Positions 34,490-45,320 of a stretch of 64,000 nucleotides of DNA are shown here, one piece after another (within the stretch, counting starts at the first letter, position 1; each line of letters starts with the position of its first letter). Source of the stretch: Isoetes taiwanensis (taxonomy: Eukaryota > Streptophyta > Lycopodiopsida > Isoetales > Isoetaceae). The position numbers and the translations under genes were made by a program. The stretch covers positions 9,552,934-9,616,933 of the forward strand of contig JAJEKV010000022.1 in the NCBI GenBank assembly GCA_021234155.1, written 5' to 3'. Below the pieces are notes generated by a model. That model was not told the origin of the DNA and did not search any database. It saw nothing but the letters and a program-made list of their open reading frames with translations.

Positions 34490-35045
34490 GTGGCGAAGCC
34501 CCCCACCTTTCCGGCGTGGGATAGAGTTAAAGCCCCGCGACCACAACGGGAGGCATATGTGATAGACCCTGTCAAGGTCTATCAGAAGAGGATCAAGGAG
34601 CACAACACCTACATGGAGAAGTGGGAGGCATACAATGCCTATTACCAGGAGCACAGGGTGAGAACGATTGAAGGCGGACACCCGACAAGAAGCCAGACTC
34701 TAAAGCCACCTCCACCAAAGCCCAAGCCTCCGAGCACCGGGAAAGAAGCGGGCCCGGCGGAAGAAGTTGGAGAAGCGAGCCCTCAAAAGGAAATCGCACT
34801 TCGGAGAAGTTCTGGACTCTTGATCCCCCGGGCACCCTTTCAACGTTTGGTCCGCGAAGTCATGCGGGAGTACAAACACCGACATGCGGGTGGCGTGACT
34901 GAGAAATCTTCTTGTGTTTACAAGCGGAGGCGAAAATAGTGCGGCATTTTGAAGATTCGGACGGCACGGTGACACGCAAAGAGGGTCACCCTCATGAGGC
35001 GGGGATATGTATCTTGCCCGCACACATCAAGGGGAACGCCCTTGA
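34490..35045 (+). pseudogene. Histone H3/CENH3-like fold in the A/B retroelement
   Basis: The frame opens VAKPPTFPAWDRVKAPRPQR and has a unique aromatic segment HNTYMEKWEAYNAYYQEHRV. A Pro/Lys linker with KRARRKKLEKRALK (in the overlapping frame) leads to the histone fold: KEIALRRSSGLLI, PRAPFQRLVREVMREYKH (alpha-N/alpha-1), then one frame over CLQAEAKIVRHFEDS (alpha-2, canonical [15 protein letters not shown]), HAKRVTLM at 34973-34996 and RDMYLART-QGERP, then stop at 35045. LLIPRAPF is closer to plant CENH3 than to canonical H3 (LLIRKLPF). Loop 1 (HRHAGGVTEKS) is unlike H3. At least three frameshifts occur. The H3-fold identity is firm; CENH3 versus H3 is inference. Confidence 0.8.
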
Positions 35046-35628
35046 GAGAAAATTTTGTTAATATAAAGAATTTTGTGAGTGAATAATGTGTCCGATCTAG
35101 CTTAATTAAGTTAAGTTATAGAATTTTAGCTTTTGTTTTGGTCAAATTGGAAGTTTTTGAGCAACCGAGGCGATGTCTCACACGTCGGCGCCGAGGATGA
35201 GGAAAATGAGATTCTCATTTTTTTTGGAAGGGCGCAACGGTGAGACCATGCCCAAAAATGCCAAAAGCTGCTCCAAATCGACCAAATAAGGGGTCAAATC
35301 TGCTAACTTCGGCGAAGTTTAGTAGAATTACAGCCTTAGATTATTCAAATTGATTAAGTTTAGCCCATTTAGAACCCATGTCTCACACGTCGGCGCCGGA
35401 GACGAGAAAATGAACTTTTCATTATCTGGTGCGGTGCAAGCTATGAACCTGCGTCTCATTTTCTTCACCAAATGATCTCCAAATTGTTGCAATAGGTTCA
35501 TTAGTTGTTCTTAGTATGCTCAAACCCTAGAAGTAGTCTTCAAACTCGTAATTGCACCCTTTAATAGATCAGAATCATCCAATCTCAGTAAATTCTAGGT
35601 CATCCAAAAATTAGGGTTTCCCCTTTTC
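35046..35628 (+). other. Spacer between the H3-like ORF and ORF2
   Basis: AT-rich, with polyadenylation-like AATAAAG/AATAATG strings just after the stop. A 21-bp direct repeat ATGTCTCACACGTCGGCGCCG occurs at 35173-35193 and 35378-35398, each followed by a GA-rich ...GAAAATGA. No coding signal. Confidence 0.6.
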
Positions 35629-35636
35629 TATAAATA
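35629..35636 (+). promoter_or_regulatory. Internal TATA box before ORF2
   Basis: TATAAATA lies in CTTTTCTATAAATAAGTCC, followed by a pyrimidine-rich leader and an ATG at 35747. This looks like a separate Pol II promoter inside the element. An analogous TATTTAAAG precedes ORF2 in family Y. Confidence 0.45.
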
Positions 35637-35746
35637 AGTCCCCATTTCTCATTTAGCACCCCCGCAAGTTTGCTCTCCTTTGCTTAGGCGATCTTCCAGC
35701 TCCACGAGGTACGCATCCGTTTGATACTCTCTTCTTCAGCTAGATC

Positions 35747-37210
35747 AATGGCCTTCGGCCGACTTGAGGCGATGGTACGGCGCCGGTGCCCATCTTCGAG
35801 GCGGATGTCAACGACATCTTCAAGTCTTTGGGAAAGAAATTGATATCAAGCTACGCTAAATGCAACCCCACATATAGGCAAGTGTTAGCAGAGTTTCAAG
35901 CTAGGGTAGGACCCTCCCTTGTTCAGTCCCCCCTTGCATAGGATACTTCGTTCCGGCCGCCATCCCTTCAAGCACTTTAGGCGATGTCCCAACATCGCCA
36001 AGTACTTAACTAACAAGGCGCGAGAGGGCTGTTGGGACTACATGGTCCCGGCGACAAGCAGGACAAGTATTTCTCTTTACGCCCTAGCTATGTTCTTATC
36101 CCATGGCCGAAAACCCCATGGGGCAACCTCTATCCCTCCGATGGAGGTGGACCCCCCCATAGCAATCAAGCCAAAGAGCGGATGCTTTTTGCAGTACCGG
36201 CAAGAGCAAGAAGGAAGGGAAGATGAAGAGAGTGGACGACGAAGAATACACCGAGCTAGACTCGGAAAGAGGAACGGCAAAAAAGCGTAAGTGAGCTGGT
36301 CAACTTCGAAAGCGCGAGCCGGCAGACTATCGAGTTGCTCCCCACTTGGGCTAGGCATCACAAGCCTAGCCCCTATCATCATCGGACGAGAGGGTATCTA
36401 CTCCTCGGTGACATCGAACCTCCCCGAATGGAGAGAGAGCTCCCATTGGATGGCTTGCTCCCACCAAGCTGGCAGAACCCGACATGGGCGGCATCGCCAG
36501 GGGAGTCTCGAGACTTCCCGCTTCAAGTCAGGGGAAGCCCGACACCTACAGGGGGCGACTTCCGGCGTCCGGGCATCTGGCGGCGCATAAGGCAGGTCAT
36601 GGAGGCGGAACACGCCATCCAGAAGAAGAAGAGTTCCTGCGCCATTCGAGGAATGGATGGGGATGAGGAGGCAAGACCACTTTCGCATCGATGCGGAGTC
36701 CCTCAACACCACCTCTAGCAGAGGAGGCGGGGAATATTTTCAGGCGAAGTGACGCTCAACAATGAAGACTACGGGAGCTCACGAGATCGAGGGCGTGACG
36801 ACATGTATGCATAGGCGGAGGCCAAACAAGTGGGGAATCATCGCTGACGCTGGCCAGGCAGTTGAGGTACTACACCCCCTGCTGCTAGATGGGAGAATAG
36901 CGGTGGTACATAGAAATTCAGCCCAGTGGCGAGGGGAAGGAGTGTTCATGCTGATTGCACTCTCGGCCCGGCGGGCATGCCGAATAGCGGCAAATGTCGA
37001 CTATCTTTGTCCTAGTCAAAGAGAGCAATGGCACTCGACCTCTTCGACTTCGCCATACCTCATCGACGTCAGGCGAGATTAGCGGTGGCCGCGGCCCTCA
37101 CATCCGACCGCAGAGTGGACGTCTTCAGGAACTTGGGTCATTCGGTAGGAACGGCCCAAGTTAAGAAGTTCCTTGAGGACAACCCGTCCTACCGGCGATT
37201 TCAAGACTAG
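35747..37210 (+). pseudogene. ORF2 of the A/B element, unknown product
   Basis: ATG 35747 opens MAFGRLEAM. After a one-base shift it reads VPIFEADVNDIFKSLGKKLI, SSYAKCNPTYRQVLAEFQAR and VGPSLVQSP. Other pieces read PNIAKYLTNKAREGCWDYMV, PRMERELPLDGLLPPSWQNP, IWRRIRQVMEAEHAIQKKKS and, at the end, DLFDFAIPHRRQARLAVAAA and AQVKKFLEDNPSYRRFQD, then stop at 37210. I recognise no family. The P-x-Y-x-x-x-L-x-E-F string and its context align loosely with the start of ORF2 in family Y (HPHYDVFLEFYNEE), suggesting homologous second ORFs. Many frameshifts. Confidence 0.45.
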
Positions 37211-37918
37211 TTAGACTCTTGATCCCGGAGACTTTTTGTACCAAAATATTATATAATATAAATATAATTTCTTTTGCACCTTAAATGTTTTGTTGATATA
37301 TTTCGTTCCACAACTATGCCAACAAACCACATATAATGCAAAGGAACAAGTAAAACTAACGGTATAGCGATGAATTATTTGTGTATGCAGTTAGAGGCCT
37401 AGGCGGGGGCGACAACGCCAAGACCTTAGGGAAGAGCGAGTCCATGCTTCCAGCCACCTCTCCTCCGCAAGGAACCCGTTTGAGGAATTTGGACCCATGA
37501 CCCCGTGAGGAGGAAATATCCCGGATGAGGGACGGACCTTGAGCAGATAAAGGCCTTGCTGGCAGACTGCAGGAGCAGGTTCGGGTGGGCAACGCCCGAT
37601 TTTAAGCATCGGGCCGGGAGAGCGGTGAAGGGACAAGAAGAGGAGCAAGAGAAGGAGATCCTCCAGCCTCGAATCTTCCGACTCAAGCTCGATTCGGACT
37701 CACCCTCGACTCGAGGAAGACGAAGAGCAGGCCTTGTGACCCGAGGAGACGTGAAGGCGCAGGAACACTGCAGATGCAAGGCAAAGGGACACCAGGGCCT
37801 CTGACTACCAGAAGAAGGTAGATTCCGACCGGCAATGTATGGAAAGCCAGGAATCGGAGCGGTTCCTTTGGGAGAACAGTCGGGATTAGAAGCAGCAGGG
37901 CATGGCTGGACTAAATGA
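37211..37918 (+). other. Spacer and probable gag leader
   Basis: An AT-rich gap (37211-37380) is followed by GC-rich sequence with a coding-like frame (KGQEEEQEKEILQPRIFRLK, 37620-37680). This probably includes the N-terminal part of gag, but no clear motif is seen. Confidence 0.4.
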
Positions 37919-38612
37919 GTGAGTGCAGAAAATGCTTATGGCATGAAGGATAAAGACAAAGCGAGTGGCAACAGCCAACTTGAAAGGAGCCGCCGGATTT
38001 GGTGGAAGGGTTATGCAAAGGCACATGGCTTAAGCAGGGATGCTTGTAAGTTCAGAAAGTTTGCTAAAGCCTTCAAGCGCCATTACGTCCCAAGGGAACA
38101 TAAGTCCAGTATGATGCAGCAGTTCTACAGGTTGCAGCAAGGCAACAAAATGTCCCAAAAGTATACAGAGGAATTCATGATGAAATTGAGAAATTTTGTA
38201 TGTGCCAAAAATTGGGTGAGAAGCATCTGAGAAAGCTATATTGAGGGGCTGAATGAGGAGATCCACAAGCTTGTGAGGGCAATAAACCCTAAGGCGATTA
38301 TCGGCAGAGTCCAAGGCTATAAGCTTTACAAGGGGCGGGACCACCGAGCGGTGAGGAGGCGGCAGATTGCCGGGGATAAAGGCAAAGCGACGAGGGAATT
38401 TACAGCCCTAGGGCAGCCGATCCGAGTCCGGCTAGGGCCCCATATGGTGGCAAACTGTGGGAAACAGCGAGGAGAAAAGCAGGTGTCCTTCAAGGACAAA
38501 GGAGGGGTCAAACTACTCCAAAGCGGTCACGATCCTTTTGCGGCGATGCCCAAGGAAAAGAGACAGGAGTGCATAGAAGCGACTTTGTTTGGGTGCTTCC
38601 GGCCAAAGCCAT
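37919..38612 (+). pseudogene. gag (capsid) of the A/B chromovirus
   Basis: Retrotrans_gag-type sequence: FAKAFKRHYVPREHKSSMMQ, FYRLQQGNKMSQKYTEEFMM, then ESYIEGLNEEIHKLVRAINP after a TGA, a basic linker (KLYKGRDHRAVRRRQIAGDK), and AAMPKEKRQECIEATLFGCF, where a zinc knuckle (CFRCGRxGH) would follow but is broken. PKEKRQECIE is shared with the minus-strand gag at 17.3 kb. Gag would form the particle and package element RNA. Frame breaks make it defective. Confidence 0.85.
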
Positions 38613-39264
38613 AGGACGTGTGCGCCCCTACGTCATGAGTGCGGCGGCGCTAAGCGGAGTTGGGAGATTGGGACACTCTGTCGGCGGCGGCGGCCGAGGA
38701 AGGCCGCGACTACATTGGTGAGTGTCATATCTTTGCCGCAATAGATACGCGAGCAAAGCGAGAGCCGGTATAAAGTAATCTCCACGGTAGGGAAGGCCAA
38801 GACCAAGTCCTTCATAGTCTTGATAGACTTCGGGGAAGTAGCCATAACTTTGCATCCCCCGAATGGTTCAAATGTTGAAATTGAAACCACTAAAGTCAAA
38901 GCCAAGGCCCGTTGTCTTAGCAAGTGGTGCGATGTAAAGGCGGGCGGCGGGCAAGAGAAATTAACCGACATCGACTTGCCGTGGATTAATATCCGGATGG
39001 GGGTAAGTAATGGGCATTGGCAAGTATGCTTGATCATAGGAATGGAGTACCTTGGACCAGCGGGGGCTATTATCGATTGTGGAAGCGGTGACCTTCCCAA
39101 CGGTAAGCCGGCAAGATCATCGAGATCCGCGGTAAAAAAGTTGTTCCCATCATGCGGTGCATGTCTTCTAATACTGTTCAAAGTGCATCAAAAGCGAAAG
39201 CGGTGGCATACATCTTCAAGCTTGAGATTGATGAACCGAATCGAGGGAAAGCAAAGAAGGCGGG
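38613..39264 (+). pseudogene. Protease region of the A/B chromovirus
   Basis: STVGKAKTKSFIVLIDFGEV (38780-38840) and then, in a shifted frame, RGSSHNFASP correspond to the retropepsin loop, here LIDFG/SSHNF instead of LIDTGSSHNF. VEIETTKVKAKARCLSKWCD, LTDIDLPWINIRMGVSNGHW and VCLIIGMEYLGPAGAIIDCG follow, matching the order of the protease C-terminal half in the minus-strand copy at 17.0-16.8 kb. Degenerate. Confidence 0.75.
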
Positions 39265-40037
39265 GTGCTCGACAAGTTGCGGAAGCAAATAGCTCGGCTG
39301 ATCACGGAGTTCCATGATCTCTTTCCGGATGAGATCAGCGACTTCCTCCTTATAGGAGTCGAGTGTGAGATAGCACTGAACGGGAAGCAAAACCGACAAG
39401 CAAGGCTCCATACGAATGGCGGCCGGGAGTTGGCCTGGACTTTGAAGAAGCAATTGCGGGGAGTTGCTCGACCTAGGCTTCATTAGACCTAGTGTCACCG
39501 CCATTTGGAGCACCCATTCTCTTTGTAAAGAAGAAGGATGGCGGTTTAAGGATATTGCATAGACTATAGGCGGTTGAACAAGCACACCATTAAGAACAAG
39601 TATCGCTCCCGAATCGGGCGACTTGATGGATCAACTCCCAAGGTGCAAAAGGTCTTCCAAAATCGACTTAAGGTCGGGGCTATCATCGATCGGGATAAAG
39701 GAAGAAGATATCCATAAGACCGCCCGGAATGTGGTATGGGCATTATGAGTTCCGCGGTAATGCCTTTAAACTTATCGAATGCCCCGCGATGTTCATGAGG
39801 CTCATGAGCGACATCTTCGAGGAGTTTTTAGACACCTTTGTGATTGTATTCTTTGATGACATTTTGGTGTATAGCAGATCCCTTGAAAAGCACATACAAC
39901 ACTTAAGGAGAGTGCTAGAAGTTGAAGAGGCACCGGTTATGCCAAGTCGTCGAAGTGTCGCCGCCTTGAGAAGGTGGAATACACGGGTCATGTGATCTCG
40001 CCAGAAGGAATCTTGACGGACCGCCAAGATTGAAGCC
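39265..40037 (+). pseudogene. Reverse transcriptase of the A/B chromovirus
   Basis: The linker LITEFHDLFPDEISDFLL precedes RT. Then come VKKKDGG-L, YRRLNKHTIKNKYRS, a mangled KIDLR block, MWYGHYEFRGNAFKLIECPA ([15 protein letters not shown] block), [40 protein letters not shown], and out-of-frame EYTGHVISPEGI. FFDD is intact; most other blocks are hit by 1-2-base indels. Much more broken than the family X copy. Confidence 0.85.
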
Positions 40038-40764
40038 GTCATTCAAAGGGCGGCGAAGAATGTGCATGAAGTCGAAGTTTTCTCGGTCTAGCGGGTACTA
40101 GGAAGTTCGTGAAGAACTTTGCTAAGATAGCGCCCCGGATAATGTAATTTTGACGAGAGAGAGAAAGTGAAAGATTGGGGCGAGCATTGGCACAAGAAAG
40201 CCCAAGCGAGGGGTTTGAATTGTTGAAGGAAGCTTTAACAAGCGCCCCGATCTTAACCCTCCCGGGACGGGAGAAAGATAAGCTTGTAGCAGCAGCGAGT
40301 AAGATAGCTCTGGTGCGGTGCTCATGCAAGAAGAGCGTGTGGTAGCATATGATTCGGGGAAGATGAACGGCGTCGAACGCGCTACCCTACCCACGATCGA
40401 GAATTGCTTGCGGTTGTCGGGGCATTAAGAATTTGGAGGCACTATCTTTTTGGGAAGGAAGTTCCGGTTGGATACAGACCATCGAGCCTCCGGTATGTAT
40501 TCCGCGCAACCACACCTCAACCCGAAGCGCAGAAGGTGGATGGAGTTCCTTGAAGAGTATGACTTTGATATAGTCTACAAGCCGGGGAAGCTCAATGTGG
40601 TAGCGGATCGCTTTCAAGGCATCCCCCCGACAACTAGAGTGCATTGCAATGCAATTTCGACGCTCTCCGGCGACTTTGGTAAGAAGATTGAAGAGTCCTT
40701 GCCAGCGGATGTGGATTTCAAGGAAGTATGGGCAAGCCTCTCTAGGGAGGCTAGAAACGGATAA
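40038..40764 (+). pseudogene. RNase H region of the A/B chromovirus
   Basis: Pieces in shifting frames correspond to [39 protein letters not shown]-like, a KIALVRCSCKKS-like stretch near D10, [17 protein letters not shown]-like around 40400, FRLDTDH, then [20 protein letters not shown] and GKLNVVADRF, and ARNG at 40764. Domain order matches family X RNase H (tether plus D-E-D core). Non-functional. Confidence 0.8.
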
Positions 40765-41985
40765 GGAGCGGGAAGCCTTTAAACATTATAAGAAGGAAGG
40801 CAACTGTTATACCATAAAACAAGTTGTGCGTGCCGAATCATCGGGGGTAAGGAAATTGATCCTCCATGACACGCACAACACCCAATAGCTGGCCATGCGG
40901 GATTCATGAAAACATATTTCAAAGCGCGGCAACTACTATTGGCGAGGGAATGAAGAAGCAAGTAGCTTCGCTACATCGTGAGAATGTCGCTTATGTCGCC
41001 AGACGAAGGCGAGAAAGCGACTTGGCGAATTCGGGGCGTTAAGAGCCATTAGCGGTGCCAAACGCTAAGTGGGAGGTGATCAGCATGGATTTCATCACGG
41101 GACTTCCAAGAACGGTAAAGAGGAAAGGATGCCCGATGGTAGTAGTCGACAAGTTGTCCCGAAAATGGCACATTTTGCCTTGCGGGGACCACAGTCTGAC
41201 TATGGATAAAGTGGGCTCTTCACCAAAGAGATCTTGGGGCTTCATGGCATGCCAAGGGAGATTATCTCCGGCAGGGATCCGAAGTTCATGAGTGCCTTCA
41301 GCAAGACCTCTTTGCAACCATTCGTGAAGCTATCCATGAGCACGGCATATCACCCCAGACGGATGGCCAAACGGAGCGGACCAACAGGATTTTGGAGGAC
41401 ATGCTACGGAACTATGTCTGGAATAAGCAAGGTATGTGGGAAGAATTTATTCACTTGGTGGAGTTTGCCTACAATAGCACCAAGCAGGAATCATCCCAAA
41501 TGTCGCCGTTTATGATTAATTACGGCTATCAGTGCCTAACTCCAGATACTTGGCACAATCACGTGTCAAAAGTAGAGGTTTCGCGGAAGAGATGTTGGCG
41601 ATATCGCGGCATCTCGTGGAAGAAGTTGAGGGTATTTGCTAGCAGCAAAATTCGCGACGAAGAGCATCGCCAACAAGCATCGAACAGTAAGAGAGTTCAA
41701 AGTTGGAGATGATGTTTGGCTCAAGATCAAGGTGAAGCAGGCAAAGCTCAGAATCGGGAATTGCAAGAAACTTGCTCCAAGGTGGGCTGGACCTTTCAGA
41801 ATAGTCAAGAGAGTAGGTAATCAATCCTACAAGCTAGACTTGCCAGCACACCTAAAGATTCATAAGGTCTTCCACGTGAGTTTGTTGAAGAAGCACACTC
41901 CAAATCCGGGGCCGAAGTCTTGGACACTCCAACGTTGTTGGAAATGGCCGGAGGAGCAGGCTGGAAATAATTCGCATTGATTCTT
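40765..41985 (+). pseudogene. Integrase core of the A/B chromovirus
   Basis: HYKKEGNCYTIKQVVRAESS and [11 protein letters not shown] lead to the zinc-binding region. PNAKWEVISMDFITGLPRTV contains the first catalytic D. VVVDKLSRKWHILPCGDHSL, HGMPREIISGRDPKFMSAFS (second D region, SDRD changed to SGRD), LSMSTAYHPRRMAKRSGPT (E region out of frame), EFIHLVEFAYNSTKQESSQM, FKVGDDVWLKIKVKQAKLRI, KKLAPRWAGPFRIVKRVGNQ and HKVFHVSLLKKHTPNPG follow, in the standard order. Several frameshifts. Confidence 0.88.
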
Positions 41986-42180
41986 GATAAAGCTTTCAAG
42001 AAAACAAGGAGGTCAGAGTTCCTCCAATACTTGGTCAAGTGGAAACACTTACCAGTGGAAGACGCGACGTGGGTACTTAAGAAAGATCTAGTAAAGCAGT
42101 ACCCGCAGTTTATGGAGCAATGGGACGGCAAGGTCATCTCCGAAGAAATCGGCTCAGGCATGTCGATTTGTGTAGATTAA
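41986..42180 (+). pseudogene. Chromodomain at the pol C terminus (A/B)
   Basis: FLQYLVKWKHLPVEDATWVL then KKDLVKQYPQFMEQWDGKV, ending in TAA at 42180. This is the YLVKWK...ATWV chromodomain signature that defines chromoviruses; it directs integration by binding modified histone tails. Both tryptophans of the core (VKW, TWV) are kept, unlike the family X copy. Confidence 0.88.
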
Positions 42181-43037
42181 TTCTATGTATAGTTAAGATT
42201 AATCTACGCATGCAACCTATGCTAGGAATGGGTCGCATGCGTGGTGACCCGATGATGAGACCACTACGGTGATCTCTAGGGTGGTGTAATGTCAATGTAG
42301 GCATGACCGCGTTCCGCTTTGGGCGAGTGGAAGGTAGATTAGAAAGTCTACTACGTTCCATTTTGAAGTAGGCGACCTCGAGAGAAAAGGAGGTCATTAA
42401 GGAATGCGATAGGGAAAAGCACCTCTAGCCCCATATATGCTTTGATAGGAGGAATCAGGCCTTCACGCCCCATATCACGGGGAAGGACTTATCCTCCCCA
42501 GCTAGGCAACTAGGGTGTAGGCATGAGCGGCATATAGGCATATAGGTATTTGTCTCCACGACCATAATGGAAGATTCACCCTCTTCCCTACGGGAGATTA
42601 GCCATGCATCCATGTAGATAGGTGGGGTGGTCACCATATAACCAAAATTTTACTAATAATTAAATGGTACTAACGTAGTGTTGACCCAGAGGCCAATAGA
42701 GCACTGAGGGGCAAAGAGGTCGAAGCTACGAAGACTTGCAACACAAATTTTGTTAGAATGTGTTGCAAGGAATGAAGAGTACCTCGGGACGTTAATTTTA
42801 ATTTTGATAAACTTAATTGTCATGATAAGTGAATTATTGAGTAACCTGTTTTAATGATGTTGTGAACCGATAAGTTATTCCATAATATAATGGCGTAATA
42901 ATGTCTAAAATATTACCTTAAGGTAATCTTAATAAAATGTAAGTATTATAGTAGTTTATCGTTATGTATCGGGTTGATTGCGAGTTAGGATGATCCCAAG
43001 GTGGGAGACCCATGATCTTTGCGGACAACATCATTTC
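42181..43037 (+). other. 3' untranslated region of the A/B element
   Basis: No coding sequence. AT-rich in 42640-42980. It contains one GACCCGATGATGAGACC string resembling the repeat unit that is tandemly repeated in the family X 3' region. Confidence 0.6.
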
Positions 43038-43049
43038 AAGGTGGGAGAA
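43038..43049 (+). other. Polypurine tract of the A/B element
   Basis: AAGGTGGGAGAA directly before the LTR start TGTGGCGTTC. This is the plus-strand primer position; it shows that LTR B is the 3' LTR. Confidence 0.85.
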
Positions 43050-44525
43050 TGTGGCGTTCGAGGACGATTATCACGGTCCCGTGTATCTTATCTTTGCCTC
43101 ATCACGTGTACCGCGCCACTCCGATCGGCATTAATGCGGCGTGTAGCAGTGGGTAGCCCTAGGGGCACTTGCAGGATTATGTGCAATTATTAATGTGCAC
43201 ACTTTCCAATGTACACATTAATATGGGCACACATTTCCATGTGGACACTTGATGCCAAGTGGGCCGCAAGTGTGCAATTAATGTGCATTTTCCAATGTAC
43301 ACATTAATGTGGGCACACATTTCCATAATGGCACATTTGGCCACCTAGCCATTAAAGGCAAGTGGGCCCATTACCAATTATCCCACATGCCTAAAGGGGA
43401 TAATTGGAAACCCTAGCCAACCCCTTGTCTATTAAGGAGAGGAAACCCTAACTTGCCCATTTTTCGTTTCTAGGGTTTTAGAACTTCTGTTTTGGGCTGC
43501 CTCAATGACCAAAACCAGCCTCCAGAACTTCTTTGAGAGAATTGCACCATTAGTTTCCCTTGTCTCGAGCGGCGTTTTTAGGGATGGATGGTGAGGGTCC
43601 AGGAGGAGCCACTCAAGGATGGGGTATTTGGCCAATTTAATAGTCTAAACCCTATTTAGGTCCATAGAATCAGTAGGTTTAGCCTATTAAATTGCCCATA
43701 GCAGCCTTCTAGATCTCTAGATACCAGCCTCTAACTAAAGAACCTAACTCTATGATATAGATTAGATATAGTTCTTTAGTTCTTCTGTGATGTATATGGA
43801 TGATGGATCTCTGTGAACTCCTTGTATTGGGAAGGGGGGTAGAGACCTAAAGCTTGGTAGTAGATGCTCCTAGATTAGCCTCTCTAGCACACTATAGATT
43901 CGGCCTGTGCACAAGAACCACACCTGGTTGTGGGTGAAGGGGCCAGACTGGCTGAGAAGGGGGTTCATGTCCCGACTCCTGAAAGATCCCTCTGGTGTGT
44001 AAGGCCTACCAGGGATCATTGTGACTAGGTCTAATGGCTCACCACTGAGTGCGGGTGAGGCATGGACTCGACACCCGTGAAGTGGTGTACACTTTCCAGT
44101 GGGTTCAGTCGAATACGGGCAGTGGCCCTCTAGTCACCTTGAGTCGGCATGTAGACCTCTGGAGGGAGTGATCCCTTCCTGCCCCATCGGAACTGGGAGG
44201 ATGAAACCCAGGAATAGCCCTTTTGGCTATGCATCCGGCGGGCTACAGTCAGGTCCCGACACTTTTTCAGCCTACTCTGCAAAGTGTGCACAGGAGGGGC
44301 GGATGGAGTGGACAACCCTATGCCATGTTCATATGCCAGCCAAATCCATTGCCATGAATTCTGTCTGCAATGAACTCTGGAGACCCAAGCCGTCAGTCAT
44401 CCCCTTGAGTCTGAGCCTTGGGTAGAACTCCCCATATGTATTGTGCTCACCTTGTTTATGCAGATGTGATGGACCACCCTTCGAGGTGGATATGTGTTTA
44501 TGTTATATACTGACATGTATGTTTA
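43050..44525 (+). mobile_element. LTR B, left part (3' LTR of the A/B element)
   Basis: Same landmarks in the same order as LTR A, from TGTGGCGTTCGAGGACGATT to ACATGTATGTTTA. It is broken here by the minus-strand Tat-like element and resumes at 55540. The uninterrupted LTR A supplies the empty site (ATGTATGTTTACGCTTCC). Confidence 0.88.
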
Positions 44526-45105
44526 TGTTTGGGGTGCGGGTTGGGAACTCACGGAAGACAGACCCCTCTGTGAGGACCCGTGGATCTACTTGGGAGAGTC
44601 AGGGGGGGACTATGTCCCTTGGGATTTGCAAGAAGAGAAGAAAAAGAAGAAAAGCAGAACAAATGAGAGAAAGATGATAAGCTTCCTTGATATCAATGAT
44701 GAAAATACATGAGCTCGCGAATAGAGAGAAAAGCGAAAAGGAGACAAGACTCAAAACTCATCTTAAAAACTTATGTGCTAACTCTACTCATATATATAGT
44801 ACAATGGCCTTGGGCCCAATATAGATCTCGGTCTTGGAGCTCACGGAAGGAGGCCCCGATTACAGGAATGTTGGCGGTGCCTCTTGAAGTGCCTAGAATC
44901 ACGCCGACGCCGTGGTGGGCGGTGACGGGCCGTCACTTGTCTGGCGGCGCCTCTTGTTGACAGCCACAGGCTTTGATTTGCGTGGGTGGTTTTTCTGGTC
45001 TTCCTGAGCCTTGGATGTCTCGACTGGCCGACCGAGGATCCTTGAGCTTGACCTCGTCTGTCATTATGTGATGAATAGTCCTGCATCAGAGGCACGTGAT
45101 TAACA
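44526..45105 (-). mobile_element. 3' LTR of the nested minus-strand Ty3/gypsy element
   Basis: Plus-strand ends are TGTTTGGGG and ATTAACA, so the LTR reads TG...CA. It aligns with 54959-55539 along its length (GATTTGCAAGAAGAGAAG, GATATCAATGATGAAAATAC, CAATGGCCTTGGGCCCAATA). A TATATATAG stretch near 44790 is the likely TATA region. About 580 bp. Confidence 0.88.
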
Positions 45106-45120
45106 CTCCCCACCAAACGA
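45106..45120 (-). other. Polypurine tract of the nested minus-strand element
   Basis: The minus strand reads GTTTGGTGGGGAG immediately before TGTTAATCAC, the LTR start. It fixes this side as the 3' end. Confidence 0.75.
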
Positions 45121-45320
45121 CACTCAGAGTGAAGAAGAAAAGGAGGAAGCGTTCGAGGGGGGAAGCCATCTGGTGCGAAAAGTGATCCTCAATGAGTGAG
45201 GGCGGGCACCATTATGGTACCGCTTGGCTTATGAGATCCCCGGGCGATTGAAGTATTTGAGGAGTGTTTGGCCAAGGGCAGGATCGCGATCAATAAGAAA
45301 AGAGCCGCAATACCATGTCT

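Noticed and set aside
33926-37210. Endogenised giant-virus (NCLDV) DNA as source of the histone-like gene
   Set aside because: Giant viruses encode histones and insert in some seed-free plants, but no viral hallmark gene is present, and the flanking LTR, primer site, gag and pol on the same strand fit a retroelement better.
38633-39181. 182-residue minus-strand open frame
   Set aside because: Antisense to the A/B protease region; no motif of its own.
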